Below are positions 1-8,796 of a stretch of 41,331 bases of DNA, in pieces. The stretch's first letter is position 1. Each line of letters starts with the position of its first letter. This DNA comes from Bryobacterales bacterium (lineage in GTDB: Bacteria; Acidobacteriota; Terriglobia; Bryobacterales; Bryobacteraceae), in NCBI GenBank assembly GCA_016789745.1, contig JAEUQF010000071.1, positions 1 to 41,331 of the forward strand, written 5' to 3'. Below the pieces are notes generated by a model. The model was not told the DNA's origin. It did no database searches and saw nothing but the letters and a program-made list of their open reading frames with translations. The position numbers and the translations under genes were made by a program.

Positions 1-2
1 GC

Positions 3-218
3 CCGGTGGATGTGGCGATTGCACGGGTGGAAGCCGAGCCCAGGCATTTGGCGGCGAATCGCAACCGGGCCTTGGTGGAGCGCATCGCCGCGAGTTGGGA
101 GCCGCTGCCGTGGCCGGTGGTGCGTGTGGATATGACGGCGCTGCTGGATGCTGCTGTCAGTACTGTGGTGCGTTGGCTGCAACCGGAGCCAGCCGTAGAT
201 CGTGGAAATCGAAGCTGA
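3..218 (+). CDS. Possible C-terminal end of a truncated gene (kinase-like tail?)
   Basis: An open frame enters from the left edge and stops at 218. Its first 45 or so codons have strongly G/C third positions, as in the real genes here. The peptide contains RHLAANRNRALVERIAASWE followed by a V-x-V-D strand and a final amphipathic helix. This resembles, by eye only, the tail of small P-loop kinases of the AAA_33 type, but the P-loop would lie outside the window. It would overlap the 3' end of the convergent serine hydrolase by 62 bp, which weakens the case. It may be only a shadow frame. Confidence 0.3.
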   Translation, partial: PVDVAIARVEAEPRHLAANRNRALVERIAASWEPLPWPVVRVDMTALLDAAVSTVVRWLQPEPAVDRGNRS

Positions 219-1722
219 AGTCGGTTAGCGGTGACACCGCCTTCATGTCGACGCCCTTCACCTTGCCCTGCGGATCGAGTTGGAAGGTGACGTAGGCATC
301 GGCATCGAGGGAGCGATCTTTCCAGCGGGCGATGAACGTGTCGTACTGGAAATGTTCCAGCCTGCCGGTGAGCGCCGGGCTGTGTGAGAAGCGCATGGTG
401 AGTTCGCCGTTGGCTTCGGTGACATGCACGTCGCCATACCAGGGGTCGCGATAGCGGCCGGCGTAGGCGGATGGCGCCAGGCTCGGCTTGGAGTTCACAT
501 TGCGCTTCGAGGTGGCTTCGGCAACGGCTTTGAGCGCGTCGGCGATGGCCTTCTTGCGGCGGGAGGAGTATGCTGCCACCCAGTCCTTGGGCGGGGCCTG
601 GAGGTAGTGGTCGAAGATGGTGTTCGTCACCGAAGCGAAGGCGCCGCCTTCCTGGTGGTTGGTCAATACAATGACGCCGAGTTTCTGCTCCGGCAGCATG
701 GCGACACTGGTGACCATGCCGACCAGCCCGCCCGTATGGCTGACCTTCAACTGCCCGCGATATTCGCTGATGCCTTCTCCCATCGCATAGGCGCTGAAGT
801 TCGCCTTCGCTTCGGCCAGTTCCACCGGAGGCGTGGGCGTGCCGGTGAAGATGAGCGGAGTCCAGAGCGTCTTCATCTGCGCCTCGCTGATCAGTTGCTT
901 GCCCTCCGCTGTCTTGCCTTTGCCCAGCAGCGTCAGTACCCAGCGCGTCAGGTCGATGGCGGAGGACACCAGCGACCCGGCGGGCGCCACGCTATCGAGC
1001 GGGGCATGCTCCAGCGTCTTCAGAACGCCGTCGGCTATGGCATGCGGGGCCGCGGCTTCGTGCTCGGGCTTCAGCAGGCTGACGCTGGTGAGGCTGGCTG
1101 TCATGCCGAGCGGCGCGAAGAAGCGCTCGCGGATGAACTGCTCCCATCCCTTGCCGGACACCTTCTCGACCAGCGCCCCCATGACGTTGTAGAGGATGTT
1201 GTCGTAGTCGTAGCGTTCGCGGAAGCTGTGCTTGAGTGGCACGAAGCGGAGGCGGTAGAGTACGTCGGCGGGCTTGAAGTCGGAGACGGGGAAGTACATG
1301 AGGTCGCCGGCACCCAGGCCGAGACCGCTGCGGTGGCAGGGCAGATCGCGGATGCGCATCTCGCGGGTGACGTAGGGATCCGACATGGCGAACTCGGGTA
1401 GCTTGTCGATGACGCGGTCGCTCCAGTCGAGTTTGCCGTCATCGACCAGCATGGCCAGCGCCGCGGACGTGAAGGCCTTCGTGTTCGACGCGATGCCCAC
1501 GAGCGTGTGCTCCGTCATGGGCGCCTGCGTGGTGCGGTTGCGCACGCCATAGCCTTTGGCCAGCACCACCTTGCCATCCTTCACGATGGCCACCGAGATG
1601 CCCGGTACATTGAACTCCTGGCGGGCGCGTTCCACGGTGCTGCCGACGAGCTGTTCCAGGTTGGCGGCGGATTGTGCGAACACCAGGCCGGCACAGAGCA
1701 AAACGTACAGGGCAAGGGACAT
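157..1722 (-). CDS. Secreted class C beta-lactamase-like serine hydrolase with DUF3471-type tail
   Basis: The 521-residue protein starts with a hydrophobic signal peptide (residues 1-16, likely cut before Gln17). It carries the penicillin-binding/class C beta-lactamase signature: SNTK at 79-82 (nucleophile Ser79, Lys82), Y-D-N at 173-175, and HTGG at 329-332. The region around 410-500 (AYAGRYRDPWYGDV) matches the DUF3471 domain often fused to such esterases and peptidases. Family members hydrolyse esters, D-amino-acid peptides or beta-lactams, and the substrate cannot be told from sequence. CHRSGLG at 129-135 replaces the usual 'L-x-H-x-SGL' pattern. It is transcribed divergently from the DegT-like gene with only 41 bp between the starts. 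Confidence 0.9.
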   Translation of the reverse strand: MSLALYVLLCAGLVFAQSAANLEQLVGSTVERARQEFNVPGISVAIVKDGKVVLAKGYGVRNRTTQAPMTEHTLVGIASNTKAFTSAALAMLVDDGKLDWSDRVIDKLPEFAMSDPYVTREMRIRDLPCHRSGLGLGAGDLMYFPVSDFKPADVLYRLRFVPLKHSFRERYDYDNILYNVMGALVEKVSGKGWEQFIRERFFAPLGMTASLTSVSLLKPEHEAAAPHAIADGVLKTLEHAPLDSVAPAGSLVSSAIDLTRWVLTLLGKGKTAEGKQLISEAQMKTLWTPLIFTGTPTPPVELAEAKANFSAYAMGEGISEYRGQLKVSHTGGLVGMVTSVAMLPEQKLGVIVLTNHQEGGAFASVTNTIFDHYLQAPPKDWVAAYSSRRKKAIADALKAVAEATSKRNVNSKPSLAPSAYAGRYRDPWYGDVHVTEANGELTMRFSHSPALTGRLEHFQYDTFIARWKDRSLDADAYVTFQLDPQGKVKGVDMKAVSPLTDFSFDFHDLRLAPVAANAPQY

Positions 1723-1750
1723 GGGCCCAGTGTGGCACAGCGGAGAGCGT

Positions 1751-1756
1751 TACACT
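1751..1756 (+). promoter_or_regulatory. Possible -10 element immediately before the DegT-like gene
   Basis: TACACT lies 7 bp before the ATG at 1764. If it acts as a -10 box, transcription would start at or next to the start codon and give a leaderless or near-leaderless mRNA. No good -35 hexamer is seen 17 bp upstream, so the call is weak. Confidence 0.2.
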
Positions 1757-1763
1757 CAACAAC

Positions 1764-3080
1764 ATGAACCGCGTAAACCGCCGCCGATTTCTTGGAGCGA
1801 CTGCCGCTCTGAGCGCCGCCAGCACATCCTTCGCCGATACGGATCGCCCCGCGATGCTGGGCGGGCCAGCGGTGAAACTGGAAGGTACGCGCAAGTGGCC
1901 CATCTACGATGGCAGCGAGGAGCAGGCGCTTGTGGATGTGCTGCGCAGCGGCAAGTGGGGCCGCGGCAGCGGGCAGATGGTGCTGCGCTTTGAGTCGAAG
2001 TACGCGTCGCTGATGGGCGTGAAGCATTGCCTGGCGACGGCGAATGGCACCAGTGCGCTACTGACGTCGATGGCGGCGCTGGAGGTGGGTCCCGGCGATG
2101 AGGTGATCCTGCCGCCGTATACGTTCGTCGCGACGCTGAATGCGGTGCTGGAGCGGCATGCGCTGCCGGTGTTTGTCGACAGCGACCGCAAGAGTTTTCA
2201 GATCGACGCGAAGAAGGTGGAGGCGGCGGTGACGCCTCGCACGCGGGTGATCATGCCGGTGCACATGGCGGGCGCGGCCGCCGATATGGATACGCTGCTG
2301 GCGATCGGCGCCAAGCATAAGGTGCCGGTGTTGGAAGATGCCTGCCAGGCGGTGATGGGCGAATGGCGCGGCAAGAAGCTGGGCACGCTGGGGGCGTTGG
2401 GCTGCTTCAGCTTCCAGGCGTCGAAGAACCTGAACAGTGGCGAGGGCGGCGCGGTGATGACGAACGATGAATCGCTGTTCTACCGCTGTTCGCATTTCCA
2501 CAGCAATGGCCGGAGTCCGCATAAGGTAGACCCGGGCTTCACGTACACGGGGCATGGGTTGAACCTGCGGCTGACCGAGTTCCAGGGCGGGCTGCTGCTG
2601 GCGCAGTTGGCGCGGCTGGAGGCGCAGTCGCGGACGCGTGAGCAGAACGCCGATTATCTGGCCGGGCTGTTCCGCGAGATCCCAGGCATCGCGCCTTCGC
2701 AGCAGTATGAAGGCTGCACGCGGAATGCCTGGCACCTGTTTATGTTCCGGTATGATGCGGCGAAGTTCGGCGGCCTGACTCGGGCGCAGTTTTTGAAGGC
2801 TCTGGCGGCCGAAGGTGTGCCGGCGAGTTCTGGCTACACGCCCCTGAATAAGGAGCCGCTAGTGAAGAACGTGGTGCTGTCGCGTGGGTATAAGAAGATC
2901 TACAGCGAGGGCGAACTAAAGGCTTGGGACGAGAAGAACCATTGCCCGGAGAACGATAAACTCTGCCAGGAAGCTGTGTGGTTCACGCAGACTACACTGC
3001 TGGGGCCGCGCACGGATATGGATCGCATTGCCACAGCGGTTCGCAAGATCCAGCGGTTTGCCAAGGAGTTGAAGGCTTAG
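1764..3080 (+). CDS. Tat-exported DegT/DnrJ/EryC1/StrS-family PLP protein
   Basis: The 438-residue protein has the DegT/DnrJ/EryC1/StrS aminotransferase fold. Visible features are ANGTSALL (93-100, phosphate-binding turn), a V-L-E-D-A-C-Q-A strand with the PLP-pyridine Asp at 192, and SFQASKNLNSGEGGA (216-230) with the Schiff-base Lys221. Family members transaminate keto-sugars bound to nucleotides in the cytoplasm. Here the N-terminus is a Tat signal (R-R-R-F-L-G at 6-11, then an Ala-rich hydrophobic stretch), so export is predicted. The ATG at 1764 was chosen because it places the twin-arginine motif at the very start. The 3' end overlaps the convergent regulator gene by 4 bp. Because nucleotide sugars are not expected in the periplasm, the reaction is uncertain. 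Confidence 0.9.
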   Translation: MNRVNRRRFLGATAALSAASTSFADTDRPAMLGGPAVKLEGTRKWPIYDGSEEQALVDVLRSGKWGRGSGQMVLRFESKYASLMGVKHCLATANGTSALLTSMAALEVGPGDEVILPPYTFVATLNAVLERHALPVFVDSDRKSFQIDAKKVEAAVTPRTRVIMPVHMAGAAADMDTLLAIGAKHKVPVLEDACQAVMGEWRGKKLGTLGALGCFSFQASKNLNSGEGGAVMTNDESLFYRCSHFHSNGRSPHKVDPGFTYTGHGLNLRLTEFQGGLLLAQLARLEAQSRTREQNADYLAGLFREIPGIAPSQQYEGCTRNAWHLFMFRYDAAKFGGLTRAQFLKALAAEGVPASSGYTPLNKEPLVKNVVLSRGYKKIYSEGELKAWDEKNHCPENDKLCQEAVWFTQTTLLGPRTDMDRIATAVRKIQRFAKELKA

Positions 3081-5206
3081 CGGGAGGCGGCTGGCGGCGC
3101 TCCCGGCAACTCGGCGATGTAGAGATTGCCCCTGGTTTCGTGCTGTTCGTAGACGATGGGATCCCCTAGCGGGCTCCAGGCCGGATAACGGACGAAGATG
3201 CGGCCCAATGTGTTCTTGGTGAGTTGGCGGATCTCGTTCGTGGCAATGTCCAGCGTATAAATATTCCAGAAGCCATCCCAGGTGGCGGCGAGCGCCAACT
3301 GCTTGCCGTCGGCGGAGAAGGAGTGCGGCCAAGCGTGGCCGGGACGGTTGGTGATCTGGCGGACCGCGCCGCCTTCCCTCTGGACGAGGCCGATATGCGT
3401 GGCGTCTCCCTCACGAATTTCGACGGCCAGGGTTTTCGAATCCGGTGACCAGCAGGGGAAGCCGACATGTCCTTCGCGGCCCGCCAGGGGGCGCAAGGTG
3501 GCGCTGGCGATGTCGAACAGCTGCAGCTGGCCGTTGTGCATCACGGTAACGGCGCTAAGGTCGGGCGCGATGCGGGACTGTACCGCTAGGGCAGGCATGG
3601 TGGCCATGGGGCGCTCAGCCCCGTCGGCGAAGGCGACGCGGCGCACTTCGGTATTCGGATTCAGGCGCGAGAGGTACCAGACGCTTTGGCTATCGGGAGC
3701 CCAGGTGAGGAAGGCGTCCGGGCCGGGATTGCGGGTGATCTGGGTGGCGTTGGAGCCATCCGGGTCACTGATATAGATGTCGCCCAAGGCGCCGTACTTC
3801 CGCAGAACGTAGCCGAGCTTTTTGCCATCGGGCGACCAGGCGGGCTCGGTGACGCGGTAGGTGGCGTCCTCGATCAGGGACTTCGCCTGCCCAGCTTGGG
3901 TGACGCTCCAGATGTGACTGGTGGCGCGGGTGGCCATGTAGGCCATACGGGTGCCCTGCTGGTTGATCCAGAGGTCGCGCACTTCGATGAAGTCGATACG
4001 GGTGAGCAGCTCCGGGGGTCCGATGGGGCTGCGGGTGGAGGGGTCGCGACGGAGGCGGTAGAGGCCGGACTGGACCTCCGGCGAGTGGCCGATCAGGTAG
4101 AGCGAGGCGCCGTCGGTATCGTAGGCAAAAGCCGATACCGTGATCCCGGCGGTAGTCACCTGGGCGGCCTTCCGGGTGGCCATGTCCAATTCCCACAGGT
4201 CACTGGACTTGAATGGCTGCATGCTGAGGAAGGCCAGGTGGCGGCCTTTCGGGCTGAACCGCGGCTGGCTGTGTCTGCCGCCCGTCATGGCGGTTTGGGT
4301 CAGTTGCTCCGGTTTGGCGCCGGCTGCCGGCACGACCCAGATGGTGGTGTCGGTACCGGGGAAAAGCTCAGGTGACGCCATGGACGTGATGCCTTCGGAA
4401 CGGAAGGCGATCAGGCTGCCGTCGGGCGACCAGGCGGGTTGCGAACCGAATTCGGTGAGCCGGCGCGGGATGCCTCCCAGGGCCGGCATGACATAAATCG
4501 ATTGTGACGCCAGTTGCGTGTAGGCGACCGATTTACCGTCCGGCGACCAGGCGGGCTCCAGGTTCTGCTTGCCATCACTGGTGATGGGGATGTCGCGCCC
4601 GCCGTCCACCTGGCGGATGTACAGTTCGAACTTACCGTCCTTGTCGGATGCATACACCACGGAACTGGCATCCGGGTTGAACGACGGGTGCATGTCGAGT
4701 CCCTTGGAGGTGGTGAACTGCGCGGTGCGGGGTGGGCGCGGTTTACTTGGGTCGGAGGTGAGGGACTTGAGATAAGGACCGAACCAGACGGCGATGAGGG
4801 CGACGATGGCGCCAACCGGGACCAGCCAGTTGATCTTGCGGGGCTCCTCTTCGGGGGCTTGTGGCGGCAGGGGGGGGGCTGGGGCGTCGGATGGCAGGGG
4901 GAAGATGAAACGATAACCGATGGTCGGTACCGTCTCGATGTACCGCGCTTGCCGCGCATCATCCCCCAATGCCTTCCGGATCTGGGCGATCACCCGCGTC
5001 AGTGCGTTGTCGGTGACGGCCGCGCCTTCCCAGATCTTCGCGATGAGCTCGTCTTTCGGCACCACCCGGTTGCGGTGCTCAATTAGGTATTCCAGCACAC
5101 GGAAAGACTTTGGCTCCAGTTCCATCATCACACCCGCCTTGTGGATGTGATGGAGTTCCCGGTTGATGATGATGTCGTCGAACTCGATCTGCGGCATGTC
5201 CCTCAT
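3077..5206 (-). CDS. Membrane one-component regulator: winged helix plus TolB-like propeller
   Basis: The 709-residue protein has three parts. Residues 5-103 form an OmpR/PhoB-type winged helix (EPKSFRVLEYLIEHRNRVV, then a recognition-helix region and a Y-I-E-T-V-x-x-I-G-Y-R-F wing). A Pro-rich linker and a single membrane span follow (about 126-146). Residues 160-700 are a beta-propeller with many PD40/WD40-like 'W-S-P-D-G-K' turns. The layout resembles CadC-type regulators: DNA binding in the cytoplasm, sensing by the exported propeller. The ligand is unknown. An alternative start is Met4. It lies back to back with the aspartyl protease gene, with 31 bp between them, so it may regulate that gene or itself. 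Confidence 0.9.
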   Translation of the reverse strand: MRDMPQIEFDDIIINRELHHIHKAGVMMELEPKSFRVLEYLIEHRNRVVPKDELIAKIWEGAAVTDNALTRVIAQIRKALGDDARQARYIETVPTIGYRFIFPLPSDAPAPPLPPQAPEEEPRKINWLVPVGAIVALIAVWFGPYLKSLTSDPSKPRPPRTAQFTTSKGLDMHPSFNPDASSVVYASDKDGKFELYIRQVDGGRDIPITSDGKQNLEPAWSPDGKSVAYTQLASQSIYVMPALGGIPRRLTEFGSQPAWSPDGSLIAFRSEGITSMASPELFPGTDTTIWVVPAAGAKPEQLTQTAMTGGRHSQPRFSPKGRHLAFLSMQPFKSSDLWELDMATRKAAQVTTAGITVSAFAYDTDGASLYLIGHSPEVQSGLYRLRRDPSTRSPIGPPELLTRIDFIEVRDLWINQQGTRMAYMATRATSHIWSVTQAGQAKSLIEDATYRVTEPAWSPDGKKLGYVLRKYGALGDIYISDPDGSNATQITRNPGPDAFLTWAPDSQSVWYLSRLNPNTEVRRVAFADGAERPMATMPALAVQSRIAPDLSAVTVMHNGQLQLFDIASATLRPLAGREGHVGFPCWSPDSKTLAVEIREGDATHIGLVQREGGAVRQITNRPGHAWPHSFSADGKQLALAATWDGFWNIYTLDIATNEIRQLTKNTLGRIFVRYPAWSPLGDPIVYEQHETRGNLYIAELPGAPPAASR

Positions 5207-5237
5207 GGGGTGATCACACTAACATTGGGCTACCCTC

Positions 5238-6050
5238 ATGACCCAGACTGGCATGTTGCCCCAAACTGCCCCCATGTACTGGGCGATTTGGATGCTGTTG
5301 TCGATTCCGGCGCTGGCCGAGACCACGCTGTCGCGGTCAGGCGCGCACTGGACGATTGAGGGAATCTTTGTAGACGGGCACGGACCTTTTCGGTTTCTGC
5401 TGGATACCGGCGCGGAGAGCACGGTGCTGGATCCGGCGGTGGCCGAACGAATCGGCCTACGTCCAAGCTATCGCGTGGAGGTTGTGTCGGTCAATGGAAG
5501 CCGGTTAGTGGCGGCGGTGGAGCGGGCGGATTTAACGGTGGATGGAACGGTTGTAACGGGTGAAGTCTTGTTGGATTCGATGGTCCCGGCGCGGCGGGGA
5601 GATGTTGAGATTGCCGGGATTCTGGGGCAGAGTGCGCTGCGCGGGCGCTCCTATGAACTGGACCTGGGGCGCGGGCGGTTCCGGTTGGGCGGGGTGGCGC
5701 CAGTGGGTGGATGGCGGGTTGCCTACGGGAGTTCGGCATCGCGGCCGTGCGTGCAGTTACCTGGTCTACGGCTGGTGCTGGATAGCGGGGTCGGGGCGGT
5801 GGTGCTGTTCCGGTCGAGTTATCCTGGGGTACGGCGGACCGGGACGGTAGAGGTGGGGACGATGGGGGGAGAAAAGCGAATCGCCCAAGCCGGCATCTTG
5901 GAGAGCTGGGACTTGGGCGATCTGAAATTGCGGAATGTGCCCGTGGTGTTTCACCCAAACGGACGAAACGACGCCGACGGGTTACTGCCGGTGGGTCTTT
6001 TTTCGCGAGTGCATGTGGACCCTAATGGGTTGATAACGCTGGAGCTGTAG
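5238..6050 (+). CDS. Secreted retropepsin-like aspartyl protease with two D-T/S-G motifs
   Basis: The 270-residue protein has F-L-L-D-T-G-A-E-S-T (DTG at 56-58), the active-site loop of retropepsin-like aspartic proteases. A second hydrophobic-D-S-G motif (L-V-L-D-S-G, 180-184) lies about 125 residues later. Two such loops in one chain would allow an intramolecular two-lobed active site as in pepsins, instead of a homodimer. A better signal peptide starts at Met13 (ATG at 5274; M-Y-W-A-I-W-M-L-L-S, cut after A-L-A), so the true start may be 5274. No clear ribosome-binding site decides between them. The 3' end is 3 bp from the convergent rpmE gene. The target is unknown. Confidence 0.8.
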   Translation: MTQTGMLPQTAPMYWAIWMLLSIPALAETTLSRSGAHWTIEGIFVDGHGPFRFLLDTGAESTVLDPAVAERIGLRPSYRVEVVSVNGSRLVAAVERADLTVDGTVVTGEVLLDSMVPARRGDVEIAGILGQSALRGRSYELDLGRGRFRLGGVAPVGGWRVAYGSSASRPCVQLPGLRLVLDSGVGAVVLFRSSYPGVRRTGTVEVGTMGGEKRIAQAGILESWDLGDLKLRNVPVVFHPNGRNDADGLLPVGLFSRVHVDPNGLITLEL

Positions 6051-6053
6051 CGC

Positions 6054-6293
6054 CTAGTTCTTCTTAGCCTTGGCAGCAGCCTGGGCTTCGCGGAAATTGG
6101 CGTACTTCTTCTGGAAGCGGTCTACGCGGCCCTCGGTATCGATGAGCTTCTGGCGGCCGGTGAAGAAGGGGTGGCAGCTCGAGCAGATTTCCACGCGGAT
6201 GTCACCCTTGTGGGTGGACCGGGTCTTGAATTGGTGCCCGCACGCGCAGATGACGTTAATTTCGTTGTAGGCGGGGTGGATCGCAGCTTTCAT
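6054..6293 (-). CDS. rpmE: 50S ribosomal protein L31, zinc-binding form
   Basis: The 79-residue protein matches bacterial L31 throughout. It has C-x-C at 16-18 and C-x-x-C at 37-40 (zinc ligands of the C+ form), the hallmark [10 protein letters not shown], and [10 protein letters not shown]. Its Lys/Ala-rich tail is typical. It is a component of the large ribosomal subunit near the intersubunit bridge. It begins 23 bp after the stop of the subtilase gene on the same strand, so it may be read from that transcript or from a promoter inside it. Confidence 0.98.
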   Translation of the reverse strand: MKAAIHPAYNEINVICACGHQFKTRSTHKGDIRVEICSSCHPFFTGRQKLIDTEGRVDRFQKKYANFREAQAAAKAKKN

Positions 6294-6316
6294 GGCAACC
6301 TTACCAGCTTACCACG

Positions 6317-8650
6317 TTACTCGGTGCCGCGGATCCGGATTTCTCGTTCGAGATTGCCGGCCTTGATGCGGAAGACGTTTGTACCGGGGAGCCGGCCGAG
6401 GCGGATCATCGCGATAAATGTACCGGGATAGAACGAGCCCCCATACTGAACGGAACTGACGGTGCCGCCGCCGGAGACTGACTCGACGTCGGGGTTGCCG
6501 GAGTCAAACGGGACCAGGGAATCGTCGATGAGGCGGAAGAAGATGTAGGTACGCTCGCCGGGGGCGGCGGTGCTGATGGGATAGGCATTGGCGATGCGGG
6601 TGGGTTCGGTGCCGCGGATGCCCATCCAATAGGGAATGCGCAGGGCCGAGCCGTTTGATCCGGTGACCTGCACGGCACCCTGGTAGGCGCCGGGGGCGAG
6701 TTGGGCGCCGTCGAAAGTGAGTTTGAGCTGCTGCGATTCACCGGGGCCGAGCGTGAAGTCGGTCTGCGAGAGGGCTGGCTGGGAGGCATCGGCCGAGGCG
6801 ATGGCCGCCGCGAAGGTTTCCGGAGTGGTGCCGATGTTGGTGACGGTGAACTCTTTTACGGCGCTGGCGGCATCCTGGAACCGCCCGAAGCTGAGGGAGA
6901 TGGCCGAGGAGACGGCGTTATTCGTAAGGGCGGTGTTGAGATTGAGCATGCCGGCCCCAACGGTCAGGACGCTGCCGGGGATGGCAGTGGCGGAGTTGGC
7001 CAGCAGCGAGTGGTATTGGGCAACACCGAGGCCGGGCCGCTTCTGCTTCAGCAGGGCAGCGGCGCCCGCGACGATGGGAGCGGCGAAACTGGTCCCGGAA
7101 TAGATGCCGTAGGCATTTGCCGAACCGGCGACGGCGGTGGGTAAGGCGGTGCGAACGTTGCCGGTGGCGACGAGGTCCGGACGGATGCCGAGGTCCGCCG
7201 TAGGGCCGCGCGAAGAGTAGCCGGGAATGCCGGTAGGGTCATCAGGAAGCGTGCCGGAGAAGACGACGCGTAGATCGAGATCGGCGTTGGCGGCCAGGGC
7301 CGCCCGGAGCTTCTCGCCGTCTGCCTTGGCGACGAAGAGGCCCGGGATAGTGGCGCCGTCAGAGACCATTGTGATCAGATCGGCCTCGTCTTCATTATTG
7401 TAGATGACAATAGCGACCGCCCCGGCAGTGGAGGCATTGGCGAACTTGATGGCAAAGTCACAGGTGCCGCGGGAGACGACGGCCACGCGCGCCGAGACTC
7501 CTGCGTCCGCCGGATAGGGGTCGCAGCCGAGCCGGCTTTGGTCAAAGGAGGCGATGTCTTTGGCCTTGGCCGAGACGGCAGCGGCGTCGGAACTGTTGGA
7601 ACCTGCGCTGGCGGCCACGGTCTGGCCGCCGAACGTGACACCGGCGCCACTGCGGGTGTTGCTATTGGTGGCGCCCACCGAAATGGCGCCACCCGAGCCG
7701 GTATCGCTGATGGTCCCGGAATCGGGACCTTCGTTGCCGGCGGCGCTGACCACCATCACTCCGGCCTCGATCGCCCGTTTTACGTAGGGTTCAAAATCGC
7801 TGCTTTCAAGCGACTCGATGCCCCAACTCCCGAGGCTGAGGTTGATGATGTCCATCTTGTCCTTGACGGCATCTTCCATGGCGAGTTCGACGTTATCGGT
7901 GGGGAAACTGCCCTCGCAGCCGTCGCTGGCACGGTAGACGCCGAGCCAGGCCTTGGGCGCGACGCCGCTGAGGGTGCGCGAACCGGCGCGGTGCTGGACA
8001 CCGGCGGCCGCCATGGCTACTCCAGTTCCGTGGCCTTCGCAATCGCGAACCGTGCCTTGGTAGCTGCGGGCGACGATAATCTTGCCGCTGGTGAAGGGCA
8101 GGTTGGCGTCGGAGGAAACGAGCGGATAGCCTTCGGGTGCCGTGAGCGCGGTGTCGCGGAAGGCCTGGTGGGTTTCGTCGATCCCGGTATCAATGATGCC
8201 GATCTTCAGTCCGGCGCCCGCATTGGCCACGCCTCCCACCTGTTCCCAGGCCTGGTCGAGGCTGAAGATCTGGTTGACGCGGTCCATATGGGAGCGCATG
8301 CGGCGCACGGGTATGACGCGGGTGACACCCGGCAGGTCGCGCAGCTGCTCTTCGGTGGCGCCTGCGACCGCGATGGCATTGCCGATGATTTCGATGGTTC
8401 CGCGAACCTGGATACCGCGGTTGTGGAGCAGGGCAGTGGCTTGGGCGTGGCGGGAGCGGATGGCGTCGCGATGGCGGCTGATGACGGCGGCGGCGCGCTC
8501 CGGGCCGGATTTGGCGGCGGCACGTTGGAAGGCGGCGAGGGGCTCGCCGTCGAATTCGATCAGGAAACGGCCGGGAATGATGTCGGCGGGGCGGGGTTGC
8601 GCAAAGGCGCTGCAGGCGAGGGCGATCAGGACCAAAGTACGAGACAACAT
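6317..8650 (-). CDS. Secreted subtilisin-like (S8) serine protease with PA domain insert
   Basis: The 777-residue protein starts with a signal peptide (1-17, cut after S-A-F-A). An inhibitor_I9-like propeptide follows to about residue 115. The S8 catalytic triad is clear: D154 (I-G-I-I-D-T-G), H207 (E-G-H-G-T-G-V-A) and S521 (G-T-S-F-A-A-P), with oxyanion Asn306 (A-A-G-N-E-G). A protease-associated (PA) domain is inserted at about 355-460 (V-V-S-R-G-T-C-D-F). The last 190 residues form Fn3/ASPM-like beta domains, including a G-P-G-E-S-Q-Q-L-K-L-T-F strand. The start at 8650 was preferred over an upstream in-frame ATG because it opens directly into the signal peptide. It probably degrades or matures proteins outside the cell. 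Confidence 0.92.
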   Translation of the reverse strand: MLSRTLVLIALACSAFAQPRPADIIPGRFLIEFDGEPLAAFQRAAAKSGPERAAAVISRHRDAIRSRHAQATALLHNRGIQVRGTIEIIGNAIAVAGATEEQLRDLPGVTRVIPVRRMRSHMDRVNQIFSLDQAWEQVGGVANAGAGLKIGIIDTGIDETHQAFRDTALTAPEGYPLVSSDANLPFTSGKIIVARSYQGTVRDCEGHGTGVAMAAAGVQHRAGSRTLSGVAPKAWLGVYRASDGCEGSFPTDNVELAMEDAVKDKMDIINLSLGSWGIESLESSDFEPYVKRAIEAGVMVVSAAGNEGPDSGTISDTGSGGAISVGATNSNTRSGAGVTFGGQTVAASAGSNSSDAAAVSAKAKDIASFDQSRLGCDPYPADAGVSARVAVVSRGTCDFAIKFANASTAGAVAIVIYNNEDEADLITMVSDGATIPGLFVAKADGEKLRAALAANADLDLRVVFSGTLPDDPTGIPGYSSRGPTADLGIRPDLVATGNVRTALPTAVAGSANAYGIYSGTSFAAPIVAGAAALLKQKRPGLGVAQYHSLLANSATAIPGSVLTVGAGMLNLNTALTNNAVSSAISLSFGRFQDAASAVKEFTVTNIGTTPETFAAAIASADASQPALSQTDFTLGPGESQQLKLTFDGAQLAPGAYQGAVQVTGSNGSALRIPYWMGIRGTEPTRIANAYPISTAAPGERTYIFFRLIDDSLVPFDSGNPDVESVSGGGTVSSVQYGGSFYPGTFIAMIRLGRLPGTNVFRIKAGNLEREIRIRGTE

Positions 8651-8745
8651 AGGGAAAGCGCGTTTACTACCAGTAGACCTCAAAAGAATGAAACCCGTGG
8701 AGCGGGTTGTGTTGCGATGAGGCGGCACTGGCATGGAAAAGGTTG

Positions 8746-8783
8746 CGGAAACGGGCCGCCGGTTGAGGGCAGGCCCGTTTCCG
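8746..8783 (-). terminator. Hairpin terminator after the FecR-like gene
   Basis: A perfect 12-bp stem (CGGAAACGGGCC / GGCCCGTTTCCG) encloses a 14-nt loop, 14 bp downstream of the FecR-like stop codon. On the minus strand it is followed by CAACCTTTTCC, a short and imperfect T tract. It separates the FecR-like gene from the subtilase gene downstream. Confidence 0.65.
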
Positions 8784-8796
8784 AAAGTTATATTGG

